This document shows, piece by piece, positions 44,390 to 53,288 of a stretch of DNA of 64,000 nucleotides; position 1 is the stretch's first letter; the number at the start of each line of letters is the position of its first letter. Both the position numbers and the translations under genes were made by a program. This DNA comes from Immundisolibacterales bacterium (GTDB taxonomy: Bacteria > Pseudomonadota > Gammaproteobacteria > HK1), in the NCBI GenBank assembly GCA_026712715.1, contig JAPOPW010000025.1, positions 1 through 64,000 on the forward strand. Direction: 5' to 3'. The notes under the pieces were generated by a model. The model was not told the DNA's origin. It did no database searches and saw nothing but the letters and a program-made list of their open reading frames with translations.

Positions 44390-47300
44390 ATGGATGCGGC
44401 CGAGCACAACGTCCACCCGATCCGGATTGCGGATCGGCCGGCGGGGCTTGCGGAGATTTCGCTCCAGCCCGCTTCGCTCGACATCTGGGATTCCAAGTAC
44501 CGGCTCAAGACCAAGACCGGCGAGCCCATCGACGCCGACATCGACGATACGTACCGGCGGGTCGCCCGTACTCTGGCGGACGTCGAGGCGACCCCGGAGG
44601 CCCGCGAGCACTGGTACGGACGGTTCTGCGAGGCGCTCCGGCAGGGGGCGATTCCGGCCGGGCGGATCATCTCGAACGCCGGGGCGCGCCAACACAAGCC
44701 CGCCACGTCCACGATCAACTGCACGGTGTCGGCCGTCGTGCGCGATTCGATGGACGACATCCTCCGCAAGGTCCACGAAGCCGGCCTCACCCTCAAGGCG
44801 GGCTGCGGCATCGGCTACGAGTTCTCGACCCTCCGGCCCCGGGGGGCCTGGGTCAGCGGGGCCGGCGCGCAGACCTCCGGACCGCTCTCGTTCATGGACA
44901 TCTACGACGCGATGTGCTTCACCGTCGCTTCGGCCGGCGGGCGGCGCGGCGCGCAGATGGCGACGTTCGACGTGGGCCATCCCGACGTGATGGAGTTCAT
45001 CCGGGCGAAGCGCGAGGACGGGCGCCTTCGCCAGTTCAACCTCTCGCTCCTCATCACCCGGGAGTTCGTGGATGCGGTCCGCGACGACCGCCCCTGGAAG
45101 CTCGCCTTCCCGATGTCCGCTAGCGAGCACGAGCATTTCGATCTCGACGACGCCGAACAGGTCGTCTGGCGACACTGGCCCGCCCACTTCGACAGCTACA
45201 CCCGCGACGAGAAGGGGCGCGTCGCCTGCCGCGTCTACCGGACGCTCCCCGCGCGCCGGATGTGGGACGCGATCATGGCCTCGACGTACGACTTCGCCGA
45301 GCCGGGGTTCGTCCTCATCGACGAAATCAACGAGATGAACAACAACTGGTTCTGCGAGGAGATCCGCGCCACCAATCCGTGCGTGACCGGGGACACCTGG
45401 GTGCAGACCGCCGGGGGGCCCCGGCAGGTGGTGGACCTCGTCGGCCGGCCGTTCGACGCGGTCATCGACGGCACTGTGCATGCGTCCGACGCGCGCGGCT
45501 TCTTCCGCACCGGAACGAAGGCGGTCGTCTCCCTCGAGACCGAGGATGGCTATCGCCTGACCCTCACCCCCGACCATCGCGTTCGCCGGGTGGTGGAAGC
45601 CTCCCGCTACGCGATGTCGTCCGAATGGATCGAGTCGGGGAGCCTGCGTCCCGGCGACGAGATCGTGCTCAACGATCATCGCGACGCGCCGGCATGGGGC
45701 GGCGCCGGCACGGAGTCGGAGGGCTACCTGCTCGGCCTGCTGGTCGGCGACGGAACGTTGAAGGAAGAAGCGGCGGTGCTGTCCGCCTGGCCCGGCGCCC
45801 TCGCCGTCAACGGCGGCTACGAGCGCCCGGGAGTAGCGTCCGTGATGGACGCCGCATTGACGGCCGCGCGCGAGCTGCCTCACCGGAGCGACTTCCGCGG
45901 CTGGCATGCGGTGTCCGGGCGCGGCGAGTTTCGAATGAAGCTCGGGGCGCTGACTCTTCTCGCGAACGACTTCGGCCTTCGCCCCGGCCGGAAGACGGTT
46001 ACCGCCGCCATGCAACGTGCTTCCGCGGCGTTCCAGACGGGGTTTCTCCGCGGTCTCTTCGACTCGGACGGCAGTGTCCAGGGCGACCGGCGCAAGGGCG
46101 TGAGCGTACGTCTCGCGCAGAGCGACGAGAATCTCCTCGTCGAAGTCCAGCGCATGCTCCTTCGCCTGGGGGTCGTCTCGCGGCTCTACCGGAACCGCCG
46201 TGAAGCGGGCACTGCAAGCCTGCCCGACGGCCGGGGGGGATGGCGAGACGACGGCGTCAGGGCCCAGCACGAGCTGGTCGTCGCGCGCGAGAACCTCCCG
46301 CGGTTCCAGCGGACGGTCGGCTTCGAGGATTCCGACAAGGCGGGGCGGCTCGCGGTGGCCCTCGCCGGATTCCGCCGCAGCTTCAACCGCGAACGCTTCA
46401 CCGCGGTGGTGCGGTCGATCGAGCCTTCGGGAGAGGCGGCGGTCTTCGACGTCTCGGTTCCCGGAGTCAACGCGTTCGACGCCAACGGTCTCTATGTCCA
46501 CAACTGCGGCGAGCAGCCGCTGCCCCCCTACGGCTCGTGCCTGCTCGGATCGGTGAACCTGACCGGATTCGTGCGCGATCCGTTCACCGCGGACACGAGG
46601 TTCGACTGGGAGGGCTTCCGCGAGACGGTCGCCGTCTTCACCCGAATGCTCGACAACGTGGTCGAGATCAACGGGCTGCCCCTGGAGGCGCAGCGCGAGG
46701 AGATCACCTCCAAGCGCCGTCACGGCATGGGGTTCCTCGGGCTCGGCTCGACCCTCGCGCTGCTCGGGATGCGGTACGGCGGGCCGGAGTCGCTCAAGTT
46801 CACGGCGGACGTCAGCCGCGAGCTCGCCGTCACCGGCTGGAAGACCGCGCTCGCGCTCGCCGAGGAGAAGGGGCCGGCCCCGGTCCTCGAGGAGGAGTAC
46901 GAGGTCACCGCGGCGATGCTCGCCGCCCGCCCGGAGATGATGCGCGACGGCTTCCGGGTCGGGGACCGGGTCGCGGGCAGGGTCCTGCACGCGCGCTACA
47001 GCCGCTACATGCAGCGGATCGCGGAGATCGAGCCGGAGCTCATCGGACGACTCGCCGAGGTCGGCGCCCGCTTCACCCACCATTCGTCCATCGCGCCGAC
47101 CGGAACCATCTCGCTCTCGCTCGCGAACAACGCGAGCAACGGGATCGAGCCGAGCTTCGCGCACCATTACTCCCGCAACGTCATCCGGACCGGACGCAAG
47201 ACGAAGGAGAAGGTGGACGTGTGGTCGTTCGAGCTTCTCGCCTACCGCAAGCTCGCGGACCCGGAGGCTACGGGATTGGACGACCTGCCCGAGTGCTTCG

Positions 47301-47671
47301 TGAGCAGCAGCGACATCTCGCCGCGCGAGCACGTCGACGTGCAGGCGGCGGCCCAGTACTGGGTGGACTCGTCAATCTCGAAGACCGCCAACGTCCCCAC
47401 GGACTTTCCGTACGAGGACTTCAAGGACATCTACCTCTACGCGATGGACAAGGGCCTCAAGGGCTGCACGACCTTCCGCTTCAATCCGGAGGCGTTCCAG
47501 GGAGTGCTGGTCAAGGAGCAGGACCTCGAGAACACGACGTATCGCTTCACCCTGGACGACGGACGGGAGATCGAGGCGCGCGGAAACGAGGAGATCGAGT
47601 ACGACGGCGAGACGCACACCGCCGCGAACCTCTACGACGCGCTGAAGGAAGGCTATTACGGCAAGTTCTGA
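44390..47671 (+). CDS. nrdJa: Class II (adenosylcobalamin-dependent) ribonucleotide reductase large part NrdJa, interrupted by an intein
   Basis: A 1093-residue precursor; 718 residues remain after splicing. It reduces ribonucleotides to deoxyribonucleotides using a thiyl radical generated with adenosylcobalamin and needs no oxygen. Extein blocks include PAGRIISNAGARQHKPATSTINCTVS, KAGCGIGYEFSTLRP, RRGAQMATFDVGHPDVMEFI and EINEMNNNWFCEEIRATNP. After the intein come CGEQPLPPYGSCLLGSVNLT, HHSSIAPTGTISLSLANNASNGIEPSF and KGLKGCTTFRFNPEAFQG. The ATG at 44390 is chosen for its GGAGAAGG; a GTG at 44375 is open. The C-terminal TSCPD and Cys-rich part is encoded separately in nrdJb, as in Pseudomonas. 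Control by NrdR is likely from the boxes upstream. Confidence 0.95.
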   Translation: MDAAEHNVHPIRIADRPAGLAEISLQPASLDIWDSKYRLKTKTGEPIDADIDDTYRRVARTLADVEATPEAREHWYGRFCEALRQGAIPAGRIISNAGARQHKPATSTINCTVSAVVRDSMDDILRKVHEAGLTLKAGCGIGYEFSTLRPRGAWVSGAGAQTSGPLSFMDIYDAMCFTVASAGGRRGAQMATFDVGHPDVMEFIRAKREDGRLRQFNLSLLITREFVDAVRDDRPWKLAFPMSASEHEHFDLDDAEQVVWRHWPAHFDSYTRDEKGRVACRVYRTLPARRMWDAIMASTYDFAEPGFVLIDEINEMNNNWFCEEIRATNPCVTGDTWVQTAGGPRQVVDLVGRPFDAVIDGTVHASDARGFFRTGTKAVVSLETEDGYRLTLTPDHRVRRVVEASRYAMSSEWIESGSLRPGDEIVLNDHRDAPAWGGAGTESEGYLLGLLVGDGTLKEEAAVLSAWPGALAVNGGYERPGVASVMDAALTAARELPHRSDFRGWHAVSGRGEFRMKLGALTLLANDFGLRPGRKTVTAAMQRASAAFQTGFLRGLFDSDGSVQGDRRKGVSVRLAQSDENLLVEVQRMLLRLGVVSRLYRNRREAGTASLPDGRGGWRDDGVRAQHELVVARENLPRFQRTVGFEDSDKAGRLAVALAGFRRSFNRERFTAVVRSIEPSGEAAVFDVSVPGVNAFDANGLYVHNCGEQPLPPYGSCLLGSVNLTGFVRDPFTADTRFDWEGFRETVAVFTRMLDNVVEINGLPLEAQREEITSKRRHGMGFLGLGSTLALLGMRYGGPESLKFTADVSRELAVTGWKTALALAEEKGPAPVLEEEYEVTAAMLAARPEMMRDGFRVGDRVAGRVLHARYSRYMQRIAEIEPELIGRLAEVGARFTHHSSIAPTGTISLSLANNASNGIEPSFAHHYSRNVIRTGRKTKEKVDVWSFELLAYRKLADPEATGLDDLPECFVSSSDISPREHVDVQAAAQYWVDSSISKTANVPTDFPYEDFKDIYLYAMDKGLKGCTTFRFNPEAFQGVLVKEQDLENTTYRFTLDDGREIEARGNEEIEYDGETHTAANLYDALKEGYYGKF
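45380..46504 (+). mobile_element. Intein with LAGLIDADG homing endonuclease inside nrdJa
   Basis: A 375-residue in-frame insertion (precursor residues 331-705). It begins with Cys (CVTGDTWVQT, block A); block B is RLTLTPDHRV with the Thr-x-x-His pair; the endonuclease motifs are YLLGLLVGDGTL and FLRGLFDSDGSV, both with their Asp; the end is NAFDANGLYVHN followed by Cys of the C-extein (blocks F and G). All residues needed for splicing and for DNA cleavage are present, so the element looks active. It splits NP from CGEQPL, and that Cys is the presumed thiyl-radical residue. Confidence 0.95.
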
Positions 47672-47753
47672 GGCTTCGGAGACCGGGGCGGGGCCCCGGG
47701 TTCCGGACGTCCGGAAACATCGCTCGAAGGCGCGGTCGACAAAGGCACGGGTC

Positions 47754-48521
47754 ATGACAATCAAGTTGGATGGACGCATCGTCAAGTTCGCGGTAGGCGA
47801 GGATTCCGCGGCGCCGGAAGCGAAGTCGCCGGCGCCGGACGCACCGGCGAGCGAACAATCCGCGAAGGGCACTCGCGCGGACGGCAATTCCGCGAAGGGG
47901 GCACCGGATGGCGGCGCCCCGCGAAGCGCAGCGCCGCGCCCGAGCGCCGACGTCATCCAGATGCACGAGCAGCTCGAGCGGCCCGAAGAGCTGGTCGGCG
48001 CGACGTACAAGATCAAGACCCCGCTCTCCGAGCACGCCCTGTACGTGACCATCAACGACATCGTGCTCAACCCGGGGACGGAGCACGAGCTCCGGCGGCC
48101 GTTCGAGATCTTCATCAACTCCAAGAACATGGAGCACTTCCAGTGGATCGTGGCCCTGACCCGGATCATCTCCGCGGTGTTCCGGAAGGGGGGCGACGTC
48201 GCGTTCCTCGTGGAGGAGCTCCACTCCGTGTTCGATCCCGGGGGCGGCTACCTCAAGCGCGGGGGCAAGCGCGTGCCGTCGCTGGTGGCCGAGATCGGCA
48301 CCGTGGTCGAGGAGCACCTCGTCAAGCTCGGGCTCATGGAGCGCGACGAGCCCGACGAGATCCAGCGGCGCCACATCGACGAGATCCGCCGGAAGGTCGG
48401 CTGCGAAGACGGGCAGTTCCCGGCCGGCGCGGCGATCTGCGCGCGGTGCAGCACCAAGGCGGCGGTCATGATGGACGGGTGCATGACCTGTCTCAACTGC
48501 GGCGACTCCAAGTGCGGCTGA
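47754..48521 (+). CDS. nrdJb: Ribonucleotide reductase NrdJb (TSCPD and zinc-ribbon C-terminal part)
   Basis: A 255-residue protein supplying the C-terminal portion of the split class II reductase. Residues 1-12 (MTIKLDGRIVKF) are typical; an Ala/Ser/Pro linker follows to about residue 63. The TSCPD domain is near 80-190 (GATYKIKTPLSEHALYVTIND, PFEIFINSKNMEHFQWIVALTR). The end carries CARC, CMTC and CGDSKCG, the redox and zinc cysteines that re-reduce the active site. It starts 82 bp after nrdJa and is surely cotranscribed. Confidence 0.92.
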   Translation: MTIKLDGRIVKFAVGEDSAAPEAKSPAPDAPASEQSAKGTRADGNSAKGAPDGGAPRSAAPRPSADVIQMHEQLERPEELVGATYKIKTPLSEHALYVTINDIVLNPGTEHELRRPFEIFINSKNMEHFQWIVALTRIISAVFRKGGDVAFLVEELHSVFDPGGGYLKRGGKRVPSLVAEIGTVVEEHLVKLGLMERDEPDEIQRRHIDEIRRKVGCEDGQFPAGAAICARCSTKAAVMMDGCMTCLNCGDSKCG

Positions 48522-48779
48522 CCCGCCGCACCGTCCATGCCGGGGGCGCTCTCGCGCGCTGAGATTCGCCGCAACGGCCGGCCGGATACGGCCGCCGGCT
48601 CGAACAACGGGCGCCGGAAGGGAGTCCGGCTTTGGGCCCGTCGCTTCTCTCCGAGCGTGTGGCACGGCGGGAAGCGACGGGCCTCTTTTACCCCGCGCCC
48701 CGAGCCCCGACCGGCGCGCGGCGGCCGGCCCGGGCGGCACCGTCCGCGCAGCCGCCCTCAGTAGCCGAACGCCCGCGCG
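48522..48779. other. Spacer with no recognised feature
   Basis: About 260 GC-rich bases after nrdJb. I see no convincing terminator, gene or repeat. Confidence 0.5.
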
Positions 48780-48926
48780 ATGAAGCGTCCGGGCGCGAGC
48801 GCGAACCCGCCGGCCACGGCGGCGCAAGCCATGGTCCCCATCATGAAGCCGGACTTCCCGGCCGAGGTGGAAGCGCAGTTCGCGGGTCTCGTCGACGGCA
48901 TGGTTGCCAAGGGCCGACAATTGTGA
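48780..48926 (+). CDS. Small hypothetical ORF upstream of the DUF2283 pair
   Basis: A 48-codon frame whose second half (MKPDFPAEVEAQFAGLVDGM) looks protein-like. Its TGA overlaps the GTG of the next gene (GTGA), as real coupled genes here do. The first 17 codons are low-complexity, so an inner ATG (48831 or 48843) may be the start. No family is recognised; a short antitoxin or a gene remnant are both possible. Confidence 0.3.
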   Translation: MKRPGASANPPATAAQAMVPIMKPDFPAEVEAQFAGLVDGMVAKGRQL

Positions 48927-49174
48927 AGACGACGCCCTACTTCTACGAGCAGGTGCGCCGAAAGCGTCCCTACATCGAACCAGCTTGGTGCGTCGCCGTA
49001 ATCGCTTCACCGCTCCGGCGCGGGGAACAGTCCGATGGGCGCATTCGCTTCTGGGGAGAAGTCGCTCTCCCGGGTGAAAACGAGTCACGAATTCTCCGCG
49101 TCGTGACCCTGGACGACGGCGAAACGATCCACAATGCGTTCCTGGATCATGGCTTTCGGAGGAAAGTTCCATGA
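48923..49174 (+). CDS. Small DUF4258-like protein paired with DUF2283
   Basis: An 83-residue protein read from a GTG. TTPYFYEQVRRKRPYIEPAW, then GRIRFWGEVALPGENESRIL and VVTLDDGETIHNAFLDHGF resemble the small proteins found just upstream of DUF2283 genes (DUF4258-like), a pairing thought to be a toxin-antitoxin-type module. Its stop overlaps the next start (ATGA). No activity has been shown for the family as far as I know. Confidence 0.6.
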   Translation: MKTTPYFYEQVRRKRPYIEPAWCVAVIASPLRRGEQSDGRIRFWGEVALPGENESRILRVVTLDDGETIHNAFLDHGFRRKVP

Positions 49175-49386
49175 GACTGCACTACTACGCGGACACCGAC
49201 AGCCTGTATGTCGAATTCCGGGACGGACCGGGTACGGAGACGCGCGAGGTATCCGATGGACTCAACGTCGATCTCGATGCCGCGGGAAATGTCGTCGGTT
49301 TCGACATCGACAATGCTTCTCATCGGCTCGACCTGTCCACGCTGGAGGTCGAGGCGCTGCCTTTGCGTTCGTACAGGGTCGCCTGA
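49171..49386 (+). CDS. DUF2283 family protein
   Basis: A 71-residue protein. MRLHYYADTDSLYVEF and VDLDAAGNVVGFDIDNAS are the hallmarks of DUF2283, a short beta-rich fold. It overlaps the preceding gene by 4 bp. It is probably the antitoxin or stabilising member of the pair. Confidence 0.75.
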   Translation: MRLHYYADTDSLYVEFRDGPGTETREVSDGLNVDLDAAGNVVGFDIDNASHRLDLSTLEVEALPLRSYRVA

Positions 49387-49536
49387 TTTGAAGCGCCGAA
49401 TTCCGGGCCACCGGCATGGGCATCGACACGCGTTGGATGCACGATGAGACGACCTGGAAGGAAGCCGTGGCCTCGTGCGTGAGATCGGGACCGACGTGGT
49501 GGGGGTGAGAGCCGCGGAAACGGGAGGGCGGACGCG

Positions 49537-50973
49537 ATGACCGGGAACGTGCTGTTCCTGATGTCGGACGAGCACAGCCGGGAGATCGCCGGCTGTTACG
49601 GAAACCCGCTCGTGCGAACCCCCAATCTCGACGCCCTGGCGGCGCGCGGGGTCGTCTTCGACAACGCCTACTGCAACTCCCCGATCTGCGTTCCGTCGCG
49701 GGCGAGCCTCGCGACCGGCGACCACGTCCACCGCATCGGCTACTGGGACAGCGCGGCGGCCTACGACGGCCGGGTTCCGTCCTGGCATCACCGGGTGCGC
49801 GCGGCGGGCCACGACATGGTGGCAATCGGCAAGCTCCACTATCGGAGCGCCGACGACGACAACGGATTCTCCGCGGTGCAGCACGCGATGTACGTCTTGG
49901 ACGGCATCGGCGACACGCACGGGCTCCTTCGAAGGGACCGGCGGGTGCGCGAGGTCTCGCGCGAGCTGGCCGGGGAGGCGGGGCGCGGGATGTCCGTCTA
50001 CACCCGCTACGACACGAAGGTGGCGGACGCCACCGTCCGCTGGCTCCGCGAACGTGGGAAGAGCCGGGAAGACGGGAAGCCGTGGGTGCTGTTCTCGTCG
50101 ATGGTGTCGCCCCACTATCCGCTCATCGCGCCCGACGCGTTCTACGACCTCTACGCGGGCATCGAACTCCCGCGCCCGCGGTTCTACGGGGAAGCCGAGC
50201 GGCCGGATCACCCGGTGATCGACCACTACCGGGCGACCTGGAACTACGACGAACACTTCGACGAGGAACGGCTCCGGATCGGGCTCACGGCGTACTACGG
50301 TCTTTGCTCCTTCCTCGACTTCCAGATCGGCCGGATCCTCGCCACCCTCGAGGAGAGCGGATTCGCCGACGACACCCTCGTCCTCTACACCTCCGACCAC
50401 GGCGAGAACCTCGGCAACCGGGGCCTGTGGGGAAAGTGCGTCATGTACGAGGAGTCGAGCGGGGTTCCGCTGCTGATGGCGGGTCCCGGCGTCGCCGCCG
50501 GGGCCCGATGCGCCACCCCGGTCTCGCTGGTGGATATCTACCCGACGGTGGTCGAGTTCGCGTGCGGGGCGCTCGATGCCCGCGAGCGAGCGCTCCCCGG
50601 CAGGAACCTCGTCGGGCTTGTCGGGGAGCACCCGGCGGACCGCGTCGTCTTCGGCGAGATGCACGACGACGGCTCGATGACCGGTACGTTCATGGTGCGC
50701 CGGGGCGACTGGAAGCTCGTCCACTACGTGGGCGGTCCGCCGCAGCTCTTCGACCTCGCGGCCGACCCCTTCGAAGCGCGTGACCTCGCCGGGCGATCCG
50801 ATACGGCCGAGGTCCAGCGCCGCCTTTACGAGGAGCTGCACCGGATCGTGGACCCCGAAGCGGCCGACCGGCGCGCATTCGCCGACCAGGAGGCCCGGAT
50901 CGAGCGCCTCGGCGGGGTCGGGGCCATCCTCGCCCGACCCGACTTCAATTTCACTCCGCTCCCCGTCTCCTGA
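49537..50973 (+). CDS. Sulfatase (choline-sulfatase-like, formylglycine-dependent)
   Basis: A 478-residue arylsulfatase-superfamily hydrolase. NVLFLMSDEHSREIAGCYGN carries the first metal acids and SPICVPSRASLATGD the CxPSR motif, Cys51 being converted to formylglycine. VVAIGKLHY-type and LVLYTSDHGENLGNRGLWGKCVMYEESS blocks complete the site. The absence of a signal peptide, and the late YEESSGVPL block, suit cytoplasmic choline-O-sulfatase-like enzymes, which release choline and sulfate. A formylglycine-generating enzyme is not in the window. Confidence 0.87.
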   Translation: MTGNVLFLMSDEHSREIAGCYGNPLVRTPNLDALAARGVVFDNAYCNSPICVPSRASLATGDHVHRIGYWDSAAAYDGRVPSWHHRVRAAGHDMVAIGKLHYRSADDDNGFSAVQHAMYVLDGIGDTHGLLRRDRRVREVSRELAGEAGRGMSVYTRYDTKVADATVRWLRERGKSREDGKPWVLFSSMVSPHYPLIAPDAFYDLYAGIELPRPRFYGEAERPDHPVIDHYRATWNYDEHFDEERLRIGLTAYYGLCSFLDFQIGRILATLEESGFADDTLVLYTSDHGENLGNRGLWGKCVMYEESSGVPLLMAGPGVAAGARCATPVSLVDIYPTVVEFACGALDARERALPGRNLVGLVGEHPADRVVFGEMHDDGSMTGTFMVRRGDWKLVHYVGGPPQLFDLAADPFEARDLAGRSDTAEVQRRLYEELHRIVDPEAADRRAFADQEARIERLGGVGAILARPDFNFTPLPVS

Positions 50974-51127
50974 CCGCATCGCCGATGGCGGCCGGCGCGC
51001 CACGCAGACCGGGACCCGATTGCGCACGAGCCCCGGGATCCAAGGGTGGGCGCACCGGAGCCTCCCGGCCTCCCGGGAGCGTGGTTCGTGTCCGCAAGCG
51101 CAACCGGCGCGCGGACGTCCGAACGGG

Positions 51128-52639
51128 TCAGCGGGTGCTGATCCGGCCGTCCGTCTCCGGTGCCACCTCGCCCCGGGCCTCGATGTAGTCCATGACCATG
51201 GTCGCCATGAGGGTGGCTCCGGAAGCGTCGATCAACTGCCGGCCGTTCCCGAGCGATGCGTACCCGTCGCCGCCGCCCGCCATGTAGTCGTTGGTGGCGA
51301 CGGTGTAGGCCCGCGCGGGGTCGAGGGGCGCGCCGCCCACCTGAACCTCCGCCACGCGGCTCCCGGCGGGCGCTCCCGGGTCGTAGACGAAGGTGAGACC
51401 TGCGACCTGCGGGAACCGGCCGGCTCCGTCCTCGATCCGGGAAACCCCGTTCTCGAGCGCGGCCCGGAGGTCGGCTCCGGCAAGCTCCATCAGGACGACG
51501 GTGTTGCCAAAGGGGAGCTCGGTGAGGATGTCCTTGCGGGTGAGCTCGGTGCCTTGCGCGTAGGTGCGGTCGCCGCGGATACCGCCCCCGTTGGTGAGTC
51601 CGATCTCGGCCCCGACCCCCCGCCGCATGGCCTCGGCGATCAGGTTGCCGAGGTTCGTCTCCCCGGAGCGAACGCTCGCCCGGCGGCTGTCGATCTCCAC
51701 CGCGGTTCGGCCGATCACCACCCCGAGCTCCTCGTCGAGCCTGGCTTCGTACTTGTCGACGAGGGCCTGGACGTCCGGGTCCGGCGCCACCCCGGCGGTG
51801 GCGATCAGGCGCCACTCGGGGAGCACCGCGAGCGATTTCCTGCCCCGGCGCTCCACCCGTTCCACGCGCAGGTCCACGACCCCGAGGTAGTGCGCGTCGT
51901 ACCCCGCCTTGAAGATCGGCACCCCGCCCTCGTGGAACGCGATGGGCACGTGGTCGTGCCCGCCGAGGACGAGGTGGATACCCTCGACCGTGGCGGCGAG
52001 CTCCCGGTCCTCCGCGATGCCGAGGTGGGTAAGCGCGACGATGAGCTCCGCGCCGTCGGCCTTCAGGTCTTCGACCGCCTTGCGGGCGGTCTCGACGACG
52101 GGGGCGAAGGCGATCCCGCCACCAGGCGACGAGAGGACGTCCGTTTCCGGGGTGATCACGCCGAAGAAGCCGATCCGGAAGCCACCGCGCTCGAAGATCC
52201 GGCGCTCGACCAGCCCTGCGGCGGGCATGCCGTCCGCGCCGCGCACATTGGTGCCGAGCCAGGGGAACGTGGAGGCGGCGAAGTTCCGGGCCGCCACCTC
52301 GGGTCCGAAGTCGTACTCGTGGTTGCCGACGACGGCGATGTCGGTGCCGATGGCGTTCATCATCTCCACCATCTGCGCCCCCTGGGTGAGGCCCGACATC
52401 ACCGACGGCGAGAAGAGGTCCCCGCCGAAGGTGGTGACGGTGTGGGAGGACGCGGCCCGCTCGCGTGCGAGGAGAGTCATGAGCGGCGCGAATCCCCCCT
52501 GGCCGCGCTTCGGGGAGATCTCGTAGACGTCGTTGACGTGCAGGAAGGTGATGGTCGTCGGCTCGGCCGAGACGCCGGCCGACACCGCCAGCAGCGCGCC
52601 CGCAAGCAGGCGCATGAACGAAGTTCGCAAGGTTTTCAT
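51128..52639 (-). CDS. Periplasmic 5'-nucleotidase / UshA-family metallophosphoesterase
   Basis: A 503-residue exported enzyme with a signal peptide (residues 1-25, ending in AGVSA). The N-terminal metallophosphatase domain has FLHVNDVYEI, FGGDLFSPS, VVGNHEYDFG, VALTHLG and LVLGGHDHVP; the C-terminal nucleotidase domain has ETNLGNLIAEAMR, LTNGGGIRGD, and the substrate-stacking region VATNDYMAGGGDGYASLG. It probably hydrolyses nucleotides for salvage. The ATG at 52639 has GAGGATCC. It is last in a minus-strand run. Confidence 0.9.
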   Translation of the reverse strand: MKTLRTSFMRLLAGALLAVSAGVSAEPTTITFLHVNDVYEISPKRGQGGFAPLMTLLARERAASSHTVTTFGGDLFSPSVMSGLTQGAQMVEMMNAIGTDIAVVGNHEYDFGPEVAARNFAASTFPWLGTNVRGADGMPAAGLVERRIFERGGFRIGFFGVITPETDVLSSPGGGIAFAPVVETARKAVEDLKADGAELIVALTHLGIAEDRELAATVEGIHLVLGGHDHVPIAFHEGGVPIFKAGYDAHYLGVVDLRVERVERRGRKSLAVLPEWRLIATAGVAPDPDVQALVDKYEARLDEELGVVIGRTAVEIDSRRASVRSGETNLGNLIAEAMRRGVGAEIGLTNGGGIRGDRTYAQGTELTRKDILTELPFGNTVVLMELAGADLRAALENGVSRIEDGAGRFPQVAGLTFVYDPGAPAGSRVAEVQVGGAPLDPARAYTVATNDYMAGGGDGYASLGNGRQLIDASGATLMATMVMDYIEARGEVAPETDGRISTR

Positions 52640-52750
52640 GATGGATCCTCGTGCCGGGGACTCCGAACGGCGTCCCGGTGCGAACGCGGGGAGCATGACG
52701 GCCGCCACTCTCGTCGACATGGCGGACCTTCATCGACCCTCCACGGCGGT

Positions 52751-53218
52751 TCAGTCCTTGAGCTTGACGGTGACCTCGACCTCGACGGTGATGTTGTTCG
52801 GGAGCGATCCCATCCCCACCGCGGAGCGGGCGCCGATGCCCGCCTCTTCGCCGAACACGTCCACCATGAGGTCCGCGAACCCGTTGATGACCTTGGGATG
52901 CCCGCCGAAGTCGGGGTCGGCGTTGACCATGCCGAGGGTGCGGACCACGCACTCGACGTGGTCGAGGGACCCGAGGGCCTTGCGGAGCTGGGCGAGGGCC
53001 TGAAGGCCGCAGAAGCGCGCCGCCTCCACCGCTTCGTCCACCGTGCGCTCGCTCGGCACCTTGCCGATGACCGCGCCGTTTCCGTCCGGACGGCTCGGCC
53101 CCTGGCCGGATACGTGCGCGTATCCGCCCGCAATCCGCACCGGGATGTAGGTGCCAAGAGGCGTGCCGGCCTCCGGCAGGGTGATTCCGAGCTCTGCGAG
53201 TCGGGCTTCTGCACTCAT
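52751..53218 (-). CDS. ridA: RidA/YjgF-family enamine/imine deaminase
   Basis: A 155-residue member of the RidA superfamily, longer than canonical RidA, of the subgroup with PLGTYIPVRIAGGYAHVSGQGP. The C-terminal GIGARSAVGMGSLPNNITVEVEVTVKL holds the conserved Arg and the Pro-x-Asn-x-x-Val-Glu-Val end. It would clear reactive 2-aminoacrylate-like intermediates or a specific substrate. It lies 70 bp after the crotonase gene. Confidence 0.85.
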   Translation of the reverse strand: MSAEARLAELGITLPEAGTPLGTYIPVRIAGGYAHVSGQGPSRPDGNGAVIGKVPSERTVDEAVEAARFCGLQALAQLRKALGSLDHVECVVRTLGMVNADPDFGGHPKVINGFADLMVDVFGEEAGIGARSAVGMGSLPNNITVEVEVTVKLKD

Positions 53219-53288
53219 GCTCTGTCTCCGTTGGTCGTTGGGGGGGGCGAAAGCGCTCCCCGGCGGGGCTTTCCGCGGGCGGACCGAA

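Noticed and set aside
44357-47332. 991-codon open frame antisense to nrdJa
   Set aside because: No domain signal and a shadow-type composition; the opposite strand has unmistakable reductase and intein motifs.
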